Below, in pieces: positions 9,830-21,799 of a stretch of DNA of 55,548 nucleotides. The position numbers and the translations under genes were made by a program. The notes under the pieces were generated by a model. The model was not told the origin of the DNA, ran no database searches, and saw only the letters and a program-made list of their open reading frames with translations. The stretch is from Terfezia claveryi (Eukaryota > Ascomycota > Pezizomycetes > Pezizales > Pezizaceae): assembly GCA_015179025.1 (NCBI GenBank), contig WHUX01000293.1, forward strand, positions 1-55,548. The letters run 5' to 3'. The stretch's first letter is position 1. Each line of letters begins with the position of its first letter.

Positions 9830-11990
9830 TCTACTATTATATATACTTCTAGGTATTCTCCCCTTTTGATAGTTTGAATTCTCATCACTGAGGAAGAAGT
9901 GGAAGCTATAGTAGAATAAAGAGCCAGTGCTTTAGTAGTTAGAAAAAAGTTCACAATTAAGTTGAGAATTTGGAAAAGAGCTTGGGAAGTTAAAGTTAGA
10001 CAGGGAGATGGATCTCAAATTTCTATAGGAAAATATATAGTTAATACAAGATTTAATAAATTGGATTCCTCTTCTTGTTTTTTAGGTAAGTTCAAAATGG
10101 ATACTGAAGCTTTGGATATTGGAAAGAAAGATATTATTTTAGATTTATCTTAGTTGACAGAGAATGGATTTTTAGTAGATACTTAGAACAGGTGCCTAAG
10201 TTAGGTCTTTATAGGTTTGATTGTTCCTTATTCTATTAGATAAATTTCTACTGTTTCTGTTTTCGATATTGAATAGCTACTAAAAGATAGCGAGATTGTA
10301 CTTATCATTAATGCAAGTAAACGATACTTTTATTATGCATATTGCCTTACTGCAAAACAGGCACCTAGACTTTCTGAACATAAGCTATAAAACTATAAAA
10401 TCCATCTCTAAGACCCAAACACAAAGATACCATTTGAGAATATCTACAAAACTATATAAGAAGAAGATAAAGCTCTTCAAAAGTATCTTGATGAGAATCT
10501 TCCTACTTCCAAAGTTTGATGCCAATACTCCTCTGCCAGTACTCCTATTCTTTTCATCTAAAAGAAAGATAAATCCTTAAGGCTCTTTGTTAATTACAGA
10601 GCCCTCAATTGTTTATAATCCTAAACAAATAGCTACTCCCTCTTATCTTAGAGTTACTCAATAGAACTCATAGAGGTAAATAGTTCATGTGATTGAACCT
10701 TAAGAATAGGTATAATCTCTTCAAAATTAAATTATGAGATAAGTGAAAGATACTATTCAGAACAAAGAAGAAACTATTCAAGTATACTGTTATACCATTC
10801 TCATTGACTAATACTCTGACTATTTTTCAAGAGATAATAGATATAATCTTTAAGGATATGGCAGGATATATTTAGTACTTAGATGATATCCTTATCTACA
10901 GAGATGAAACAGAAGAAGAATATTAGTAGCTAGTCAAAAAGGTTCTTTAGCAATACATCTAGTTTGAGCTAGTAGTCAATTTAATGAACTCCGAATTCTA
11001 TATTCAAGAGTTCCTAGTTCTTTGTCATATCATTAATAGTTAACAAGTCTGAATAGACCTCTCCAAACTCAAAACCATGTCCAGATAGCCTATTCCTGCC
11101 AAAAAGAAGATAGTTTAAGTATTCTTAGGCTTTTCTAATTACTACTATCAATTTTTTATCAATTATAGTACAAAGGTATACTTTCTAATTAATTTAATAA
11201 AAGATGTTACTTTTAGTTGGGATATGAGTAATAGCAAGGCTTGAATAACCTCTAAGAACAATTCTTTACTGCTTCTATCCTTATATAGTTTCATAGACAA
11301 CTTAAGATAATCATAGTAACTGATGCTAGCAACTAAGCAATTGCTGGTATCTTTTCTCAATACATTATTATTAATGGAGAAAAGCGGCTTTATCTTATTG
11401 AATACTATGCAAAAATCTTTTCCACAACTCAATAGAACTAGCCTATCTATGACAAAAAATTGTTTATGATTCTAGATTGCTTTCTAAAGTAGTGAGATTA
11501 GTTAGTAGGTATTCAAGTAAACATCTATGCAGACTAGCAAAAGTTACAGTATTTCAATACAAAGTACATTAGTAAGAAAAAAGTAGCATTAGGATGCCAG
11601 GTAGTATCTCCAAGAAACAGGGTTATCTCTTGTGTCTTTTATATCTTTTGTATCTCTTGAGTGTCTTCTGAGTGTCTCCTATATATCTCCTGGTGTCTTC
11701 CAGTATCCCTAGGAGACACCAGGAGACATTCTGCCAATCATGGAGACACATCTTATCTTCAGTTATATTACTGTCTCTAGAGATACTGGACTCAAACTAT
11801 TTTCTTTCATGATGTAGAAGCTCAACTCCTATTAAGCTACCAGGTATCTCTGCATATTTAGATTCATCTACAATATCTATTATAGACTAAGTTTGAAGAT
11901 AGGTAAGACAGATAGCCTGTCTAAAAGTTTAGGGGAATAGAAATCAGGTATAGATGCTAGATTTTTCGAAGATGGACAACTAATAGTACT
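9830..11990 (+). pseudogene. pol: pol remnant of element B: protease/RT/RNase H
   Basis: Reverse transcriptase: TPILFI, a stop, KKDKSLRLFVNYRALN near 10.53-10.61 kb, and the catalytic YLDDILIY at 10876-10899. RNase H: VTDASN near 11.32 kb, IYDKKLFMI near 11.45 kb, LQYFNTK at the MITE junction. After the MITE the frame resumes with LNSY and then IYYRLSLKIGKTDSLSKSLG at about 11.87-11.94 kb, the equivalent of the YRPGKADGKPDALTRR end of RNase H. It breaks off near 12000, where the palindromic repeat starts; the integrase continues at 24.02 kb. Confidence 0.85.
11567..11814 (-). mobile_element. MITE family 1, copy 1
   Basis: 248 bp with inverted ends (CATYAGTAAGAAAAAAGT and CTATTTTCTTTCATGATG) and a TA duplicated on both sides (11565-11566, 11815-11816). 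Taking out the repeat plus one TA brings the RNase H frame of element B back into register, direct evidence of insertion. The inside is rich in GAGACA/TGTCTC words. TA duplication suggests mobilisation by a Tc1/mariner-type transposase. There is no coding capacity. Confidence 0.85.
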
Positions 11991-12704
11991 TGGAGACATT
12001 ACGAAAGGATTTTCCCCACCTCTATGCCCCACTAGGCCTCCTAATGGACCATAGCAACCCCTTGGATGCCTGGTCGCCCTATACATTGCGATGGCCACTT
12101 TTTGATGCTTCAATGCCATGAAACTATACTCAGGAACTCAGTGTCCTAAGGTTCAGAGTTATGTAATAGAACCCTAGCACCCTATCTGGTACATCCGGGC
12201 CCTTAAGCTGTATACTTGTTCTTCCCCCAGTCGCCAATCTATAGTCATGCAATGTCCAGGTGCCATAAGAGCATAGTATGCCTCTGGAATGTAGGTGTGT
12301 ACACTAGCACAACTACCTAGTAGGCAAATGACCACTCTACTTGGTAAATAAAGTGAATAATGGTAATAGCAGCCAGGTAAGCGCAGCCAGGCAGAGAGAG
12401 GTAGTCAAGTAAAGGCAGCCAGGTATAAAAAATATATTACATACACTATATGAACTTGAGCTTCTATATATACTGAGAATCCATATTTGTACTTCTACTG
12501 AACCTTTCCATTATGGATCCTATAAGGACTCTGTCCTATCCATATGCCTCCTACAATCGCCGCCATCCTCGGTCATCATTTATCTGCATAGTAGGAACCA
12601 CCTTCACTAATATAGCGAGACTATACCTATCTACAGCCACTTAATTGCTAGCTGATATTGTTATTCATTGCTATGAGCAACCTTTAGTAGTAGAGCCATT
12701 AGTT

Positions 12705-13760
12705 AGGCAGTTCTACAGAGTACTCTAGTTTCTGTCAAGTTCATAAACGTAGCTATATGTACCTGTATAGATAGGGGACATCTTGAAAGAGTACTTGCAG
12801 AGTCCTAAGAGCAATTAGCAATGCCCTCATATAAAGTCTGCTGGTTTCTGCAGAGTTCACGTACCTAGCTATATCTACCTATATAGATAGGGGATATCTT
12901 GGGGGTCCACTTGCGGAGTCCTAAAAGTAATTAGCAATGCCTTTACATAGAGTCCGCTAGTTTCTGGCAAGTTCATGCATCAGGAAAGAAAATAGTTTGT
13001 CTCTAGTGTCTCTAAAGCCTGTAATGCCACTGGAGACAAGATGTATCTCCACGATTGGCAGAATGTCTGCTAGTATCTTCTGGAGATACTAGGAGACACT
13101 AGAAGACACATAGTAGACACTAAGGAGATACAAAAGATACAAAAGATACAAAAGACAACCCTGTCTCCTAGAGACACCACCTGATGTCCCAATACCACTT
13201 TTTTCTTACTGATGTGTACCTAGCTATATTTACCTATATAGATAGTGGACATCTCAAGAGAGTACTTGTGGATTCCTAACAGCAATTAGTAATACTCTTA
13301 CATAGTATCCACTAGTTTCTGGCGAGTTAATGTACCTAGCTATGTCTACCTATATAGATGGGAGACCTCTCAGGAGTCCACTTATGGAGTCTAAAGAGCA
13401 ATTACTAGCAATGCCTTTATATAGAATCCTCTAGTTTCTGGTGAGTTCATGTACCCTAGCTATGTCTACCTATATGGATAGGAAACATTTCAGAAGAGTA
13501 CTTGTGGAGTTCTAAAAGCAATTAGTAATGTCCTTACATAGAGTCCACTGGTTTCTAGTGAGTTTATATACCTAGCTATACTTGTGTCTATGCATATAGA
13601 TTGAGGATATCTCACAACTACACTTTGAGCATCCCAAAAGTAATTACCTAGGCCTTCACATAGAGTCTGCAGGTGTATGGCGAGTTCACATACCTGGCTA
13701 TATCTGCATATATAAATGGGGGATATTTTGAAAGTGTACTGGGAGAGTCCAAACCTTAGT
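12705..13760. repeat. Left-arm tandem array, seven units of about 115 bp
   Basis: Units share the words CTAGCTATATCTACCTATAT, ACTTGCGGAGTCCTAA, AATTAGCAATGCC and AGTTTCTGGCAAGTTCATG. A MITE (12978-13214) splits the array after the second unit. Divergence between units is high, so it is old. Confidence 0.85.
12978..13214 (+). mobile_element. MITE family 1, copy 2
   Basis: 237 bp, from CATCAGGAAAGAAAATAG to CTTTTTTCTTACTGATG-type ends, flanked by TG duplicated at 12976-12977 and 13215-13216. Removing it with one TG gives GTTCATGTACCTAGC, the exact junction found in neighbouring tandem units, so the empty site is known. Less mutated than copy 1. Confidence 0.85.
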
Positions 13761-14049
13761 GCTGGCTGCTTAACTTTTGGCCTACAACTGGCTAGCTGCA
13801 TTATATGTCATACCTATGAAAAGAGGAGGTACATGTGCTCCTGTATTCTGTTAGTTTACATAGCCCTGGAAATATGTGTTAGTTGACATGGCTGGGGAAT
13901 ATATGTTGATTGGTCAGAAAGCAAATTTGCACAAGCTGGTATGACAGATCAGCATATATATGTTTTAGGCTACATATGCCCGCTAGCTGTAAGTTTACCG
14001 AAGTGGGTAATAGGTATGAAAGATAGGCACTAATGGTAGACTTGTTCAT

Positions 14050-14304
14050 ATAGACTTGTATATATAAGAAACTCATGCTTTTGGAGACTTATTATATATA
14101 TATATATGAGAAACTTATACTTTGAGAACTCATATATATATATATATATATGTAAGAGACTCATGCTTTGGAAACTTATATACATATATATATGAGGATC
14201 TTATGCTTTTGAGGCTTATTAGTATATATAATTAAATCTCATGATTAGGGAGATATATATATATATATAAGAATCTCATACTCTTAAAGTTTATTAGTAT
14301 ATAT
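14050..14304. repeat. AT-rich inner array of the palindrome, left part
   Basis: Repeats of GAAACTCATGCTTTTGGAG separated by (TA)n, units of 50-60 bp. They continue after element C at 20695-21030 in the same direction and are mirrored at 21040-21480. Confidence 0.75.
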
Positions 14305-14309
14305 GCAGA

Positions 14310-14846
14310 TGTAACGACGGCTCTGGGAGCAAGGTGACCAAGAGGTACGCCAGGGTAAGGGCAAGGCTAGGATAACACACACGTAGGAACGCTATGTGTG
14401 TGACTAGGGGTAGGCTGAGATGGGAGGCAAGGGCAAGAGGTAAGAGCGGCAGAGGGCAGGGGACACGAGATACACGGAAGCAGTTGCCGTGTGTATCAAG
14501 GAAGGCAGCTACGCTGCAAACATAAGGCGAGGCAAGGCAAGGACAGGAGGTTCGCGGGGTGGGCAGCAGGGCTGCAGAGTCGAGGCGAGACAAGGAGGTG
14601 CACAAGGGAGATGCACCAACATGGAGAGAAGCAAGGCCCTGTATTGGATATTCAAGACGTTGGATAGGGATCCAACGAGAGGGCGGAGAGAGCAAGCTAT
14701 ATATACAGGCAGGCTTCCTTCCTAGCCAAGGCCACCGGAAGGAATAAGGTTCCCGAGACCCCTTATCTCAGAAACTGAGATAACCACAATATTCAATAGG
14801 AAATAACAGTAATAACGTACCAGGCTAGGGAGGGATGGTTGTGACA
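14310..14846 (-). repeat. 3' LTR of element C
   Basis: 537 bp. On the plus strand it runs TGTAACGACGG to GGTTGTGACA. A perfect dyad TTATCTCAG-AAA-CTGAGATAA lies near 14763-14783. A TATATATA lies near 14699-14706, reading toward lower coordinates. Confidence 0.93.
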
Positions 14847-15086
14847 CTATCCTCTCTTTAGGCTCGGAGCCCCAGTGATGAAAGACAAGGCAGAAGGCAA
14901 GGCGAAAATAAACAAACAAACACAACAGGTGACTAAAACCAAGAACTCATAACACAACCCATAACACAACCCCAACGCCAGAAGTACATACCAATAATAA
15001 TCCCGACAACAACGGTAATAATAACAACGACAATAACAACAACAATAAAGACAACCCTAATATCCAATTCCAGGATAACAACAACA

Positions 15087-18000
15087 TCATTGGGCAGGGC
15101 GGGGCTTCCGAGGGTAACGCTGGTGGAACAGGGTGACCAAGTCCTGTGCGTTTTCTAGGTCCTCCGCTGGTTGCCAGGTCGTCTCCTCATCTCCCAGCCA
15201 TTTGACTTTATATTGCAGGCGCCCATACCTTCTTCGGGAGTCCAGCACTTCCTCTACCTCCCATTCCTCCTTACCTTCAATAACCACGGGGGGAGGTGGA
15301 GGGTGTTTCTGGTCGTGGAGAGGGTCGCTAGCAGCAGGCTCGATCTCGGAGACATGGATGACTGGGTGTCGTTTGATATCTTTGGGGAACCTCAGGTGGT
15401 AGGCATGAGTGCCCAAAGCAGCCAACACCTCAAATGGACCCAGGAACTTGTGGTCAAGCTTGCGAGAGGGCCGTTCTTTTCGGAAGTACCAGCTGGAGAG
15501 CCATACCTTGTCGCCTGGCTGATATCTGGAGGCTGGCAACCGTGAGCCGTTGGCATATTCAGCTTGCCTGGCTTGCGCATACCTCAGCTCTGCCTTCAGG
15601 GTCTAGTGGAGCTCAGCGATTCCGGCTACGAATTCCTTGGCTGGGGGTTGGGCTTTCTGCAGGGGAGCTAGGGTGTCCACGAATCGGGGGTGCCAACCAT
15701 AATTGGCCAGGAAAGGAGGGGTTTTGGAGGATTCCGAGAACTGGTTGTTCACGGCGAATTCGCAGGTGGCCAACAGCGAAACCCAGTTATCCTGCTGGTA
15801 GTTGATAAAGGCCCGCAGATATTGCTCCATAATGGCGTTCATCCTCTCTGATTGGCCGTCCATCTGGGGGTGATATGCGGTTGACAAACGTACTTTGATC
15901 CCCAGAAGCTCGCAGAAGGCTTGCCAGAATTCTGAGGTGAACTGAGGGCCACGGTCGGATACGATGGATTAGGGGAGGCCGTGATATCGGAATACATTAT
16001 TGAGGTAGAGATTGGCTAACTCTGGGGCAGAGCAGGTATCCCGGCAAGGTATAACATGTCTCATTTTCATCAACCGATCTACCACCATCAAGATGGCATT
16101 GAACCCCGAATCTTCTGGCAACCCTGTCACGAAGTCCATAGTCAGGTGCAGCCACGGCTGATCAGGGATATCCAGAGGTTTCAGGGTCCCATACGGGGTG
16201 TGGCGGACAGGCTTAGCCAGCTTGCAAGCGTGGCAGTTCCCTACGTACCACTCCACGTCCTTCCGTTGGTCAATCCATATGTACTCCCTGGCCAGAAGCT
16301 CTAATGTTTTGGCCACTCCAAGGTGACCTGCAACCAGGCTGTCATAGTGTTCCTTGATCAATCTAAGGCGCAGCTCTCCTTCCGGCACATACAGCTATTC
16401 GAGGTGGTAGAAGAGGCCTTCCTGGATGGTACACTCGGCTAGGGTGATCTTGGGGTGGCGGCACTGGCCAGAATCCACTGCGGCGATAATTTCCTAGGCC
16501 AGGGGTCATCCTCATATGCCCATTTCACCAGTTGTCGGAGGTTGGCTTCCATGGTGGCCTCAGCTTCTGCATCAGCCTCAGCTTCTACATCAGCCTCAGC
16601 TTCCACATCAACCTCAGCCTCAGCTTCAGTAAGGACATTGGCCGCCAGATCAAGGTTTTCGGGCTTCAATACCACCTGATTTTGGTATTTTAGTCTTTCA
16701 TCCCCTCCCTTAGGGAGATCTCCTGATCTCCGGGTTAATGCATCAGGCTTGCCATCTGCTTTACCAGGACGGTACTTGATCTTAAAGTTGAACCAAGAGA
16801 GGAATTCCCACCACCTGGCCTGCCGTCGGTTGAGTAGCTTGGTGGTGGTAAAGTATTCAAGGTTTTCATGGTCGGAAAGTACTTTGATAATCCCCTTGGC
16901 TGACTCTAGGTGTGGCCTCCATTCCTCGAATGCTCGCACGATGGCCATCAGCTCCTTGTCGTAGATCTCATAGTTGCACTCAGCTGGGGAGTACTTTTTC
17001 GAGAAGTAGGCTACTAGGTGCAGGATGCCGTTGACATACTGAGACAATATACCCACGGAGACATAGTCAGAAGCATCGGTTTCCACGATACATTCGCTGT
17101 CTGGGTTGAAATGGGCCAGGATCGGTGCTGAGCAGAAGGCTTCCTTGAGGTTCTGGAAGGCAGATTGGGCTTCTGAATTCCAGTCGAAACGCCGGTCTTT
17201 TTTAGTCAGAGCAGGGAGGGGGCCTACAATCTTCGAATACCCTAGAATGAACCGTTGGTAGAAGTTAGCAAACCCAAGAAAGGCTTGGACGTCCTTGAGA
17301 TTTGCTGGGTTTTGCCATTCCTGGACAGCGGTGACCTTGGTAGGGTCCATCCTAATGCCTTCGGTAGTAATGATTAACCCTAGATACTTGACCTCCTGCA
17401 CATGAAACTCGTACTTCTCGGGCTTGAGGTACAATCCGGCTTGCTCCAGCTTTTCTAATACTTGACGGACATAGATTCTGTGCTCTACCAGGGTATCCGA
17501 ATAGATTAGGATATCGTCAAGGTAGGCTGAGCAGAACACATCCAGAAAGTCTCGCAGGGTGTCATTGATAAAGTGCTGGAAAGAGGCCAGGGCATTAGTC
17601 AATCCAAAAGGCATAACATTATACTCAAAGTGGCCATAACGAGTTCGGAAGGCAGTTTTCCACTCCTCCCCCTCGGCAATCCGTACCAGGTTGTATGACC
17701 CTCTCAAATCTAGTTTGGTGAACCATTTGGCCTTAGAGAGCCTGGCTAATGTCTCCTGGATTAGAGGCAGGGGATACCTGTTCTTGACCGTTATCTCGTT
17801 TAGCCCCCGATAGTCCACACATAGCCTAAGAGAACCATCCGATTTCTTGACGAATAGGACCGGAGCACCCGCTGGTGAAGAGCTGTGGCGAATGAAGCTC
17901 TTGTTGAGGTTTTCCTCCAAGTACTTCTTCAAAGCTTCCAGCTCCAACCGGGACATTCCGTAGAGGGGCCCATAGGGGGGGGTCTTACCCTCTATCAGCG

Positions 18001-18949
18001 GAATCGTGTGGTCATATGGCCGGTGGGGTGCAAGTTTTTCTGCGGCCTTTTCTGAGAACAGGTCAATGAATTCGTGGTATTCGTCTGGGACCATGGACTT
18101 CCACTCCTCCTTCGACCGTGTCTTATTAATCTCCAGATTTACCTCATGTATCGACAGGGCATGAGCCTTCAGCTTGTGCCTTATAGTAAGGTAAGCGAAG
18201 ACCCCTGCCCCGATAAAGCTAACGTTGAGGGGATTCAGGGGCGGCAGGACAGGGGAGATAGGGGGACCAGGGGAACTAGGGGAGCCAGGGGAAACTGAGG
18301 GCATAGGGGAAACCGGGGGTACAGGGGAGACAGCGGAGTCAGCGGCATTGATGTGTACAGGCTGGTATGCCACCTGGGTTGGGTGGATTATTGGAGGCAG
18401 CAGCGCACATAGCCCAGTAACAGTAGCCTTCGGGTTCCCGCAGTGTCGTTTGCAGTAAGGGCTGTCAAACTGCAATGTATAGGAGCCGAAGCTGACCGAT
18501 ACATCGTGCATTCTGAGCCAGGGAATCCCGAGGACAATAGGGTATTTGAGCTTTGTTACAAACATTGGGAGGTTTGCCTCGAAGTGATCCCCGACCTGGG
18601 CAGGCAAGCACGCAATATCAGTGATATCGCCAGAAAAGATGGGCCGACCGTTGATGACGTCCAGAACACGGGGGGTTTTGAGCTTGGACGTGGGTATGGA
18701 AAATTTACTGACAAAGGCCTGGTCAACGAATGCAATTCCTGAGGCTCCGCAATCTATGAGTGCTGACGTGGTAATTGTTCTATCATTATTGATTTTTAAG
18801 GAGATAGATACAACAAAGTGCTCACTGAACAAGTGAGATTCGTCAACAACAGGAGAAGCAGAACATATAGAAAATGCAGACAAAGACAGAGATAAATAGC
18901 CTGGGACAGGTCCCTTGCTAGTGTCAGTAACTAGGCAAGGGACAGGGCT
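15087..18949 (-). pseudogene. pol: pol of element C, nearly complete
   Basis: Entered by -1 frameshift from gag. Protease with ALIDCGASG (DCG where D[ST]G is usual). A proline/serine-rich linker is at 18230-18350. Reverse transcriptase: [34 protein letters not shown]. RNase H: ETDASDY, IYDKELMAI, YRPGKADGKPDALTRR. An Asp/Glu/Ala repeat stretch is encoded at 16545-16625. Integrase: HYDSLVAGHLG, CHACKLAK, MDFVTGLP (D), IVSDRGPQF (D), YHPQMDGQSERMN (E). Chromodomain: EWEVEEVLDSR and LQYKVKWLGDEETTWQPAED, ending at 15087. Damage: a frameshift near 16495, TAG at 16395-16397, TAA at 15969-15971 and TAG at 15603-15605. All catalytic residues survive, so loss is recent compared with element B. Confidence 0.95.
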
Positions 18950-18955
18950 TTTCCC
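18909..18955 (-). promoter_or_regulatory. Canonical -1 frameshift signal of element C
   Basis: On the minus strand the gag codons TCG-GGA-AAA contain the slippery heptamer GGGAAAA (18949-18955). After 5 nt comes a stem, GTCCCTTGCCTAG with CTAGCAAGGGAC, 12 bp with one bulged C and a loop of about 9 nt; it contains the gag stop TAG. Slipping back one base leads straight into the open pol frame. Confidence 0.8.
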
Positions 18956-20117
18956 GACTCGTCAACCTCCTCAATCCGGGCTTCGGAGATGGCATGAGCG
19001 GCCAGGGGGCAGTTTTTTCGGAGGGGACATGCCGTAATAAAGTGGTCCCCTTTTCCACACGCAATGCACAACCCATTAGTGCGGCGGCGGTCCTTTTCCT
19101 CCTGGGTTAGTCGAGGCATTCTCGATGATAGGTCCATAGGGGTGGCTCCTCCGGCCACAAACGAAGGGTGGGCTGGCTTATTGGCAGGGGCAGGGGCCGC
19201 TATTTTGGTGGCATGGTGTTGCTGAGGCTGAGGCTGTGGGAGACGGGGTGCTGGCCTGTACGTGGGGCGGTTGCGGAGCCGGGACATCCGCTATTCTACT
19301 CGGGAAGCCTGGTCAATGAATTCGTCAAGGGTTTTGGCTTCCGGGAGGCTGACCATGGCCTGCTGGATTTCGTCATTTAGCCCTTCCTGGAATTGCTCCA
19401 ATTTGGACTGGTCATTCCATCGGACCTCCGCTGCCAATCTCGAGAATTCTGCCACATAAGTGGATAGATCGGTATTTTTCTGCCTGAGGGCTCGGAGGGC
19501 TCTACTGGCAGTGCCAACGGCATCCGGGTCCCCGAACACCCTATTTAGGACTGTGAAAAGGGCCGAGATATCGTCAAGCTTGATCCCGGTTTCGAGGACA
19601 TATGGCTGGATCTGGTCACAAGCTTTCCCTCTAGCAAGGCGAAAACATATGCCAGTCGATGTTGTTCTGACGGGAATCTGGCAGAATCCCCATTCAGCTT
19701 GAGATTGACAGCATTTTTCCAGACTCGTAGGCGAACCCGGTCCCCATTGAACTTGGGGGGTGTTGGAATGCTTTCGGTCTTATTGCTACTAGCTGCTGTT
19801 GGTATTGTAAGGTTCCCTAGTGCGCGGCTGAGGTTTTGGACCGTAGTCCGTTCGCTGGCCAGAGTAAGGTTCAGATAGTCGAGATTAGTCTGGAGGACCG
19901 TGATCTCTTCGTCGGCGGATCTCAATTTTTGTTCAGCCACGGCCAGGCTGTTTTTAGCCATGGCCAGGCTGTTGCCGAGTTCGGCCCCAATGGTATCCAT
20001 GGCCTCGAAGATGTCGATGATTTCTCGATGGTAGGCATTCAACTCGTTCAAGCCTGAGGGTATGGGGGAGCTCCTCCAGGTTTGAAACTTGACAGTGGGT
20101 GGAGGGATTCCGGACAT
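18931..20117 (-). pseudogene. gag: gag of element C, one frameshift and one stop
   Basis: The ATG at 20117 begins MSGIPPPTVKF, about 36 nt inside the 5' LTR boundary. The N-terminal half is coiled-coil-like (LNAYHREIIDIFEAMDTI and following). The capsid part has FNGDRVRLRVWKNAV and ALLEGK, then a 1-nt deletion near 19627 moves the frame. It continues with DAVGTASRALRALRQ and FIDQASRVE, meets TAG at 19288-19290 (CAA in the related fragment at 30.3 kb) and ends with the knuckle C-IA-C-GKGD-H-FITA-C. The frame closes within the frameshift signal. A gag this size (about 390 codons) is normal for the family. Confidence 0.92.
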
Positions 20118-20142
20118 GACAGCATACCAGTTAGTCGATAAG

Positions 20143-20151
20143 ATCCAACGT
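20143..20151 (-). promoter_or_regulatory. Candidate self-priming site of element C
   Basis: On the minus strand the LTR is followed by CT and then ACGTTGGAT, the exact 9-nt complement of ATCCAACGT (20500-20508) inside the LTR, about 33-40 nt downstream of the TATA box at 20541-20549. Layout matches element A, with different base pairs. Confidence 0.55.
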
Positions 20152-20153
20152 AG

Positions 20154-20689
20154 TATAACGACGGCTCTGGGGGCAAGGCGACCAAGGGGTATGCCGGAGC
20201 AAGGGCAAGGCTAGGATAAGACACACGTAGGAATGCTACGTGTGTGACAAGGAGGAGGCTGAGATGGGAGGCAAGGGCAAGAGGCAAGAGGGGCAGAGGG
20301 CAGGGGACATGAGACACGCGGAAGCAGTTGCCGTGTGTGTCAAGGGAGGCAGCTGGGCTGCAAATACAAGGCGAGGCAAGGCAAGGACAGGAGGTTCGCG
20401 GGTGGGCAGCAGGGCTGCAGAGTCGAGGTGAGACAAGGAGGTGCACAAGGGAGATGCACCAACGTGGAGAGAAGCAAGGCCCTGTATTGGATATACAAGA
20501 CGTTGGATGGAGATCCAATGAGAGGGCGGAGAGAGCAAGCTATATATACAGGCAGGCTTCCTTCTTAGCCAAGGCCACTGGAAGGAATAAGGTTCTCGAG
20601 ACCTCTTATCTCGGGAACTAAGATAACTACAATATTCAATAGGAAATAACAGTAATAACGTACTAGGCTAGGGAGGGACGGTTGTGACA
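20154..20689 (-). repeat. 5' LTR of element C
   Basis: 536 bp. On the plus strand it starts TATAACGACGG (TG mutated to TA) and ends GGTTGTGACA. It holds the TATA box at 20541-20549 and the inferred RNA start at 20508. The GCAGA duplication follows at 20690-20694. Confidence 0.93.
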
Positions 20690-20694
20690 GCAGA

Positions 20695-21480
20695 AATCTT
20701 ATACTTTTTGAGCCTTATTAGTATATATGTAAGAAACTTGTACTTTTGAGGCTTATTAGTATATATGCAAGAATTTCATGCTTTTAAGACTCATTACTAT
20801 ATATATGAAAACCTTATACTTTTGGAGATATATATATATATATATATGAATCTTGTGTTTTTGAGGCTTATTACTATATATATTAGAATCTCATGCTTTT
20901 TGAGGCTTATTTGTATATATATGAGAATCTCATACTTTTGAGGCTTATTAGTATATATGCAAGAAAGTTGTACTTTTAGAGCCTAATATATATACATAGG
21001 CAAGAAATATATGTATTTGCAGCCTCTAGACATATATGGAATCAATTTATAAGTCCCAAAAGTATGAGATTCTCGCATATATACTAATGAGCATCAAAAG
21101 CATAAGATTCTGACATATATACTAATAAGCCTCAAAAGTATAAGATTCTCACATATATAACAAGAAGCCTCAAAAAGCATGAGATTTCTACATATATACT
21201 AATAAACCTCAAAAGCACGAGATTCTCGCATATATATATATATCACCAAAATCATGAGATTCTTATATATATACTAATAAGCCTCAAAAGCATGAGATTG
21301 TTATATATATATAAATATAAGTCTCCAAAGTACAAGTCTCTTATATATATATATATATATAAGTCTCCAAAGCACAAGTCTCTTGCATATATCTATATAT
21401 ATATATTAGTCTCTAAAGCACAACCCTCTTGTATATATATATATAATAAGTCTCCAAAATCATAAGTTTTTTGCATACTC
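20695..21480. repeat. AT-rich inner array and centre of the palindrome
   Basis: At 20695-21000 the word CTTTTGAGGCTTATTAGTAT repeats in direct orientation; at 21060-21480 its reverse complement repeats. The symmetry centre lies near 21035. Many (TA)n runs. Such DNA can extrude as a cruciform. Confidence 0.8.
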
Positions 21481-21799
21481 CAGTCCATATAAATAAGCCC
21501 ACCATCAGTACCTATCTTCCATACTGATTACCCATTTTGATAACCTCATTGCCGGCAGACATATGTAGTGTGAAACATATATATACTGATCTATCACACC
21601 AGCCTGCATGAATCTATGTTCCAACCAATCAATACATATTCCCTAGCCATGTCAACTAATATATATTTACAGGGCTGCACTAACCAATAGAACAAGAGAG
21701 CACATGCGCCCCCTCTTTTTATAGGTATGATACATAATGCAGCTAGTAAGTTGTAGGCCAAAGGTCAAGCAGCTAGTGCTGAGGTTAGGACTTCCCCAA

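Larger units (their letters stand above)
14310..20689 (-). mobile_element. Element C: full-length Ty3/gypsy chromovirus
   Basis: 6,380 bp, minus strand, with LTRs at 20154-20689 (5') and 14310-14846 (3'), flanked by perfect GCAGA duplications at 14305-14309 and 20690-20694. It sits in the AT-rich part of the palindromic repeat. Gag and pol are long and nearly intact, with about one frameshift each and four nonsense codons in all. The LTRs differ at several percent of positions, mostly transitions, so it is not recent, yet its base composition contrasts sharply with the RIP-mutated DNA around it. Confidence 0.96.

Noticed and set aside
12705..13760. CRISPR array from the regular repeats
   Set aside because: Units are about 115 bp, diverged throughout and lack short identical repeats with unique spacers; eukaryotic context.
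15133..15805. Plus-strand ORFs of 89-124 codons
   Set aside because: Antisense to the integrase and chromodomain of element C.
16455..19702. Many plus-strand ORFs of 65-100 codons
   Set aside because: They lie antisense to the well-supported gag-pol of element C and have no motifs.
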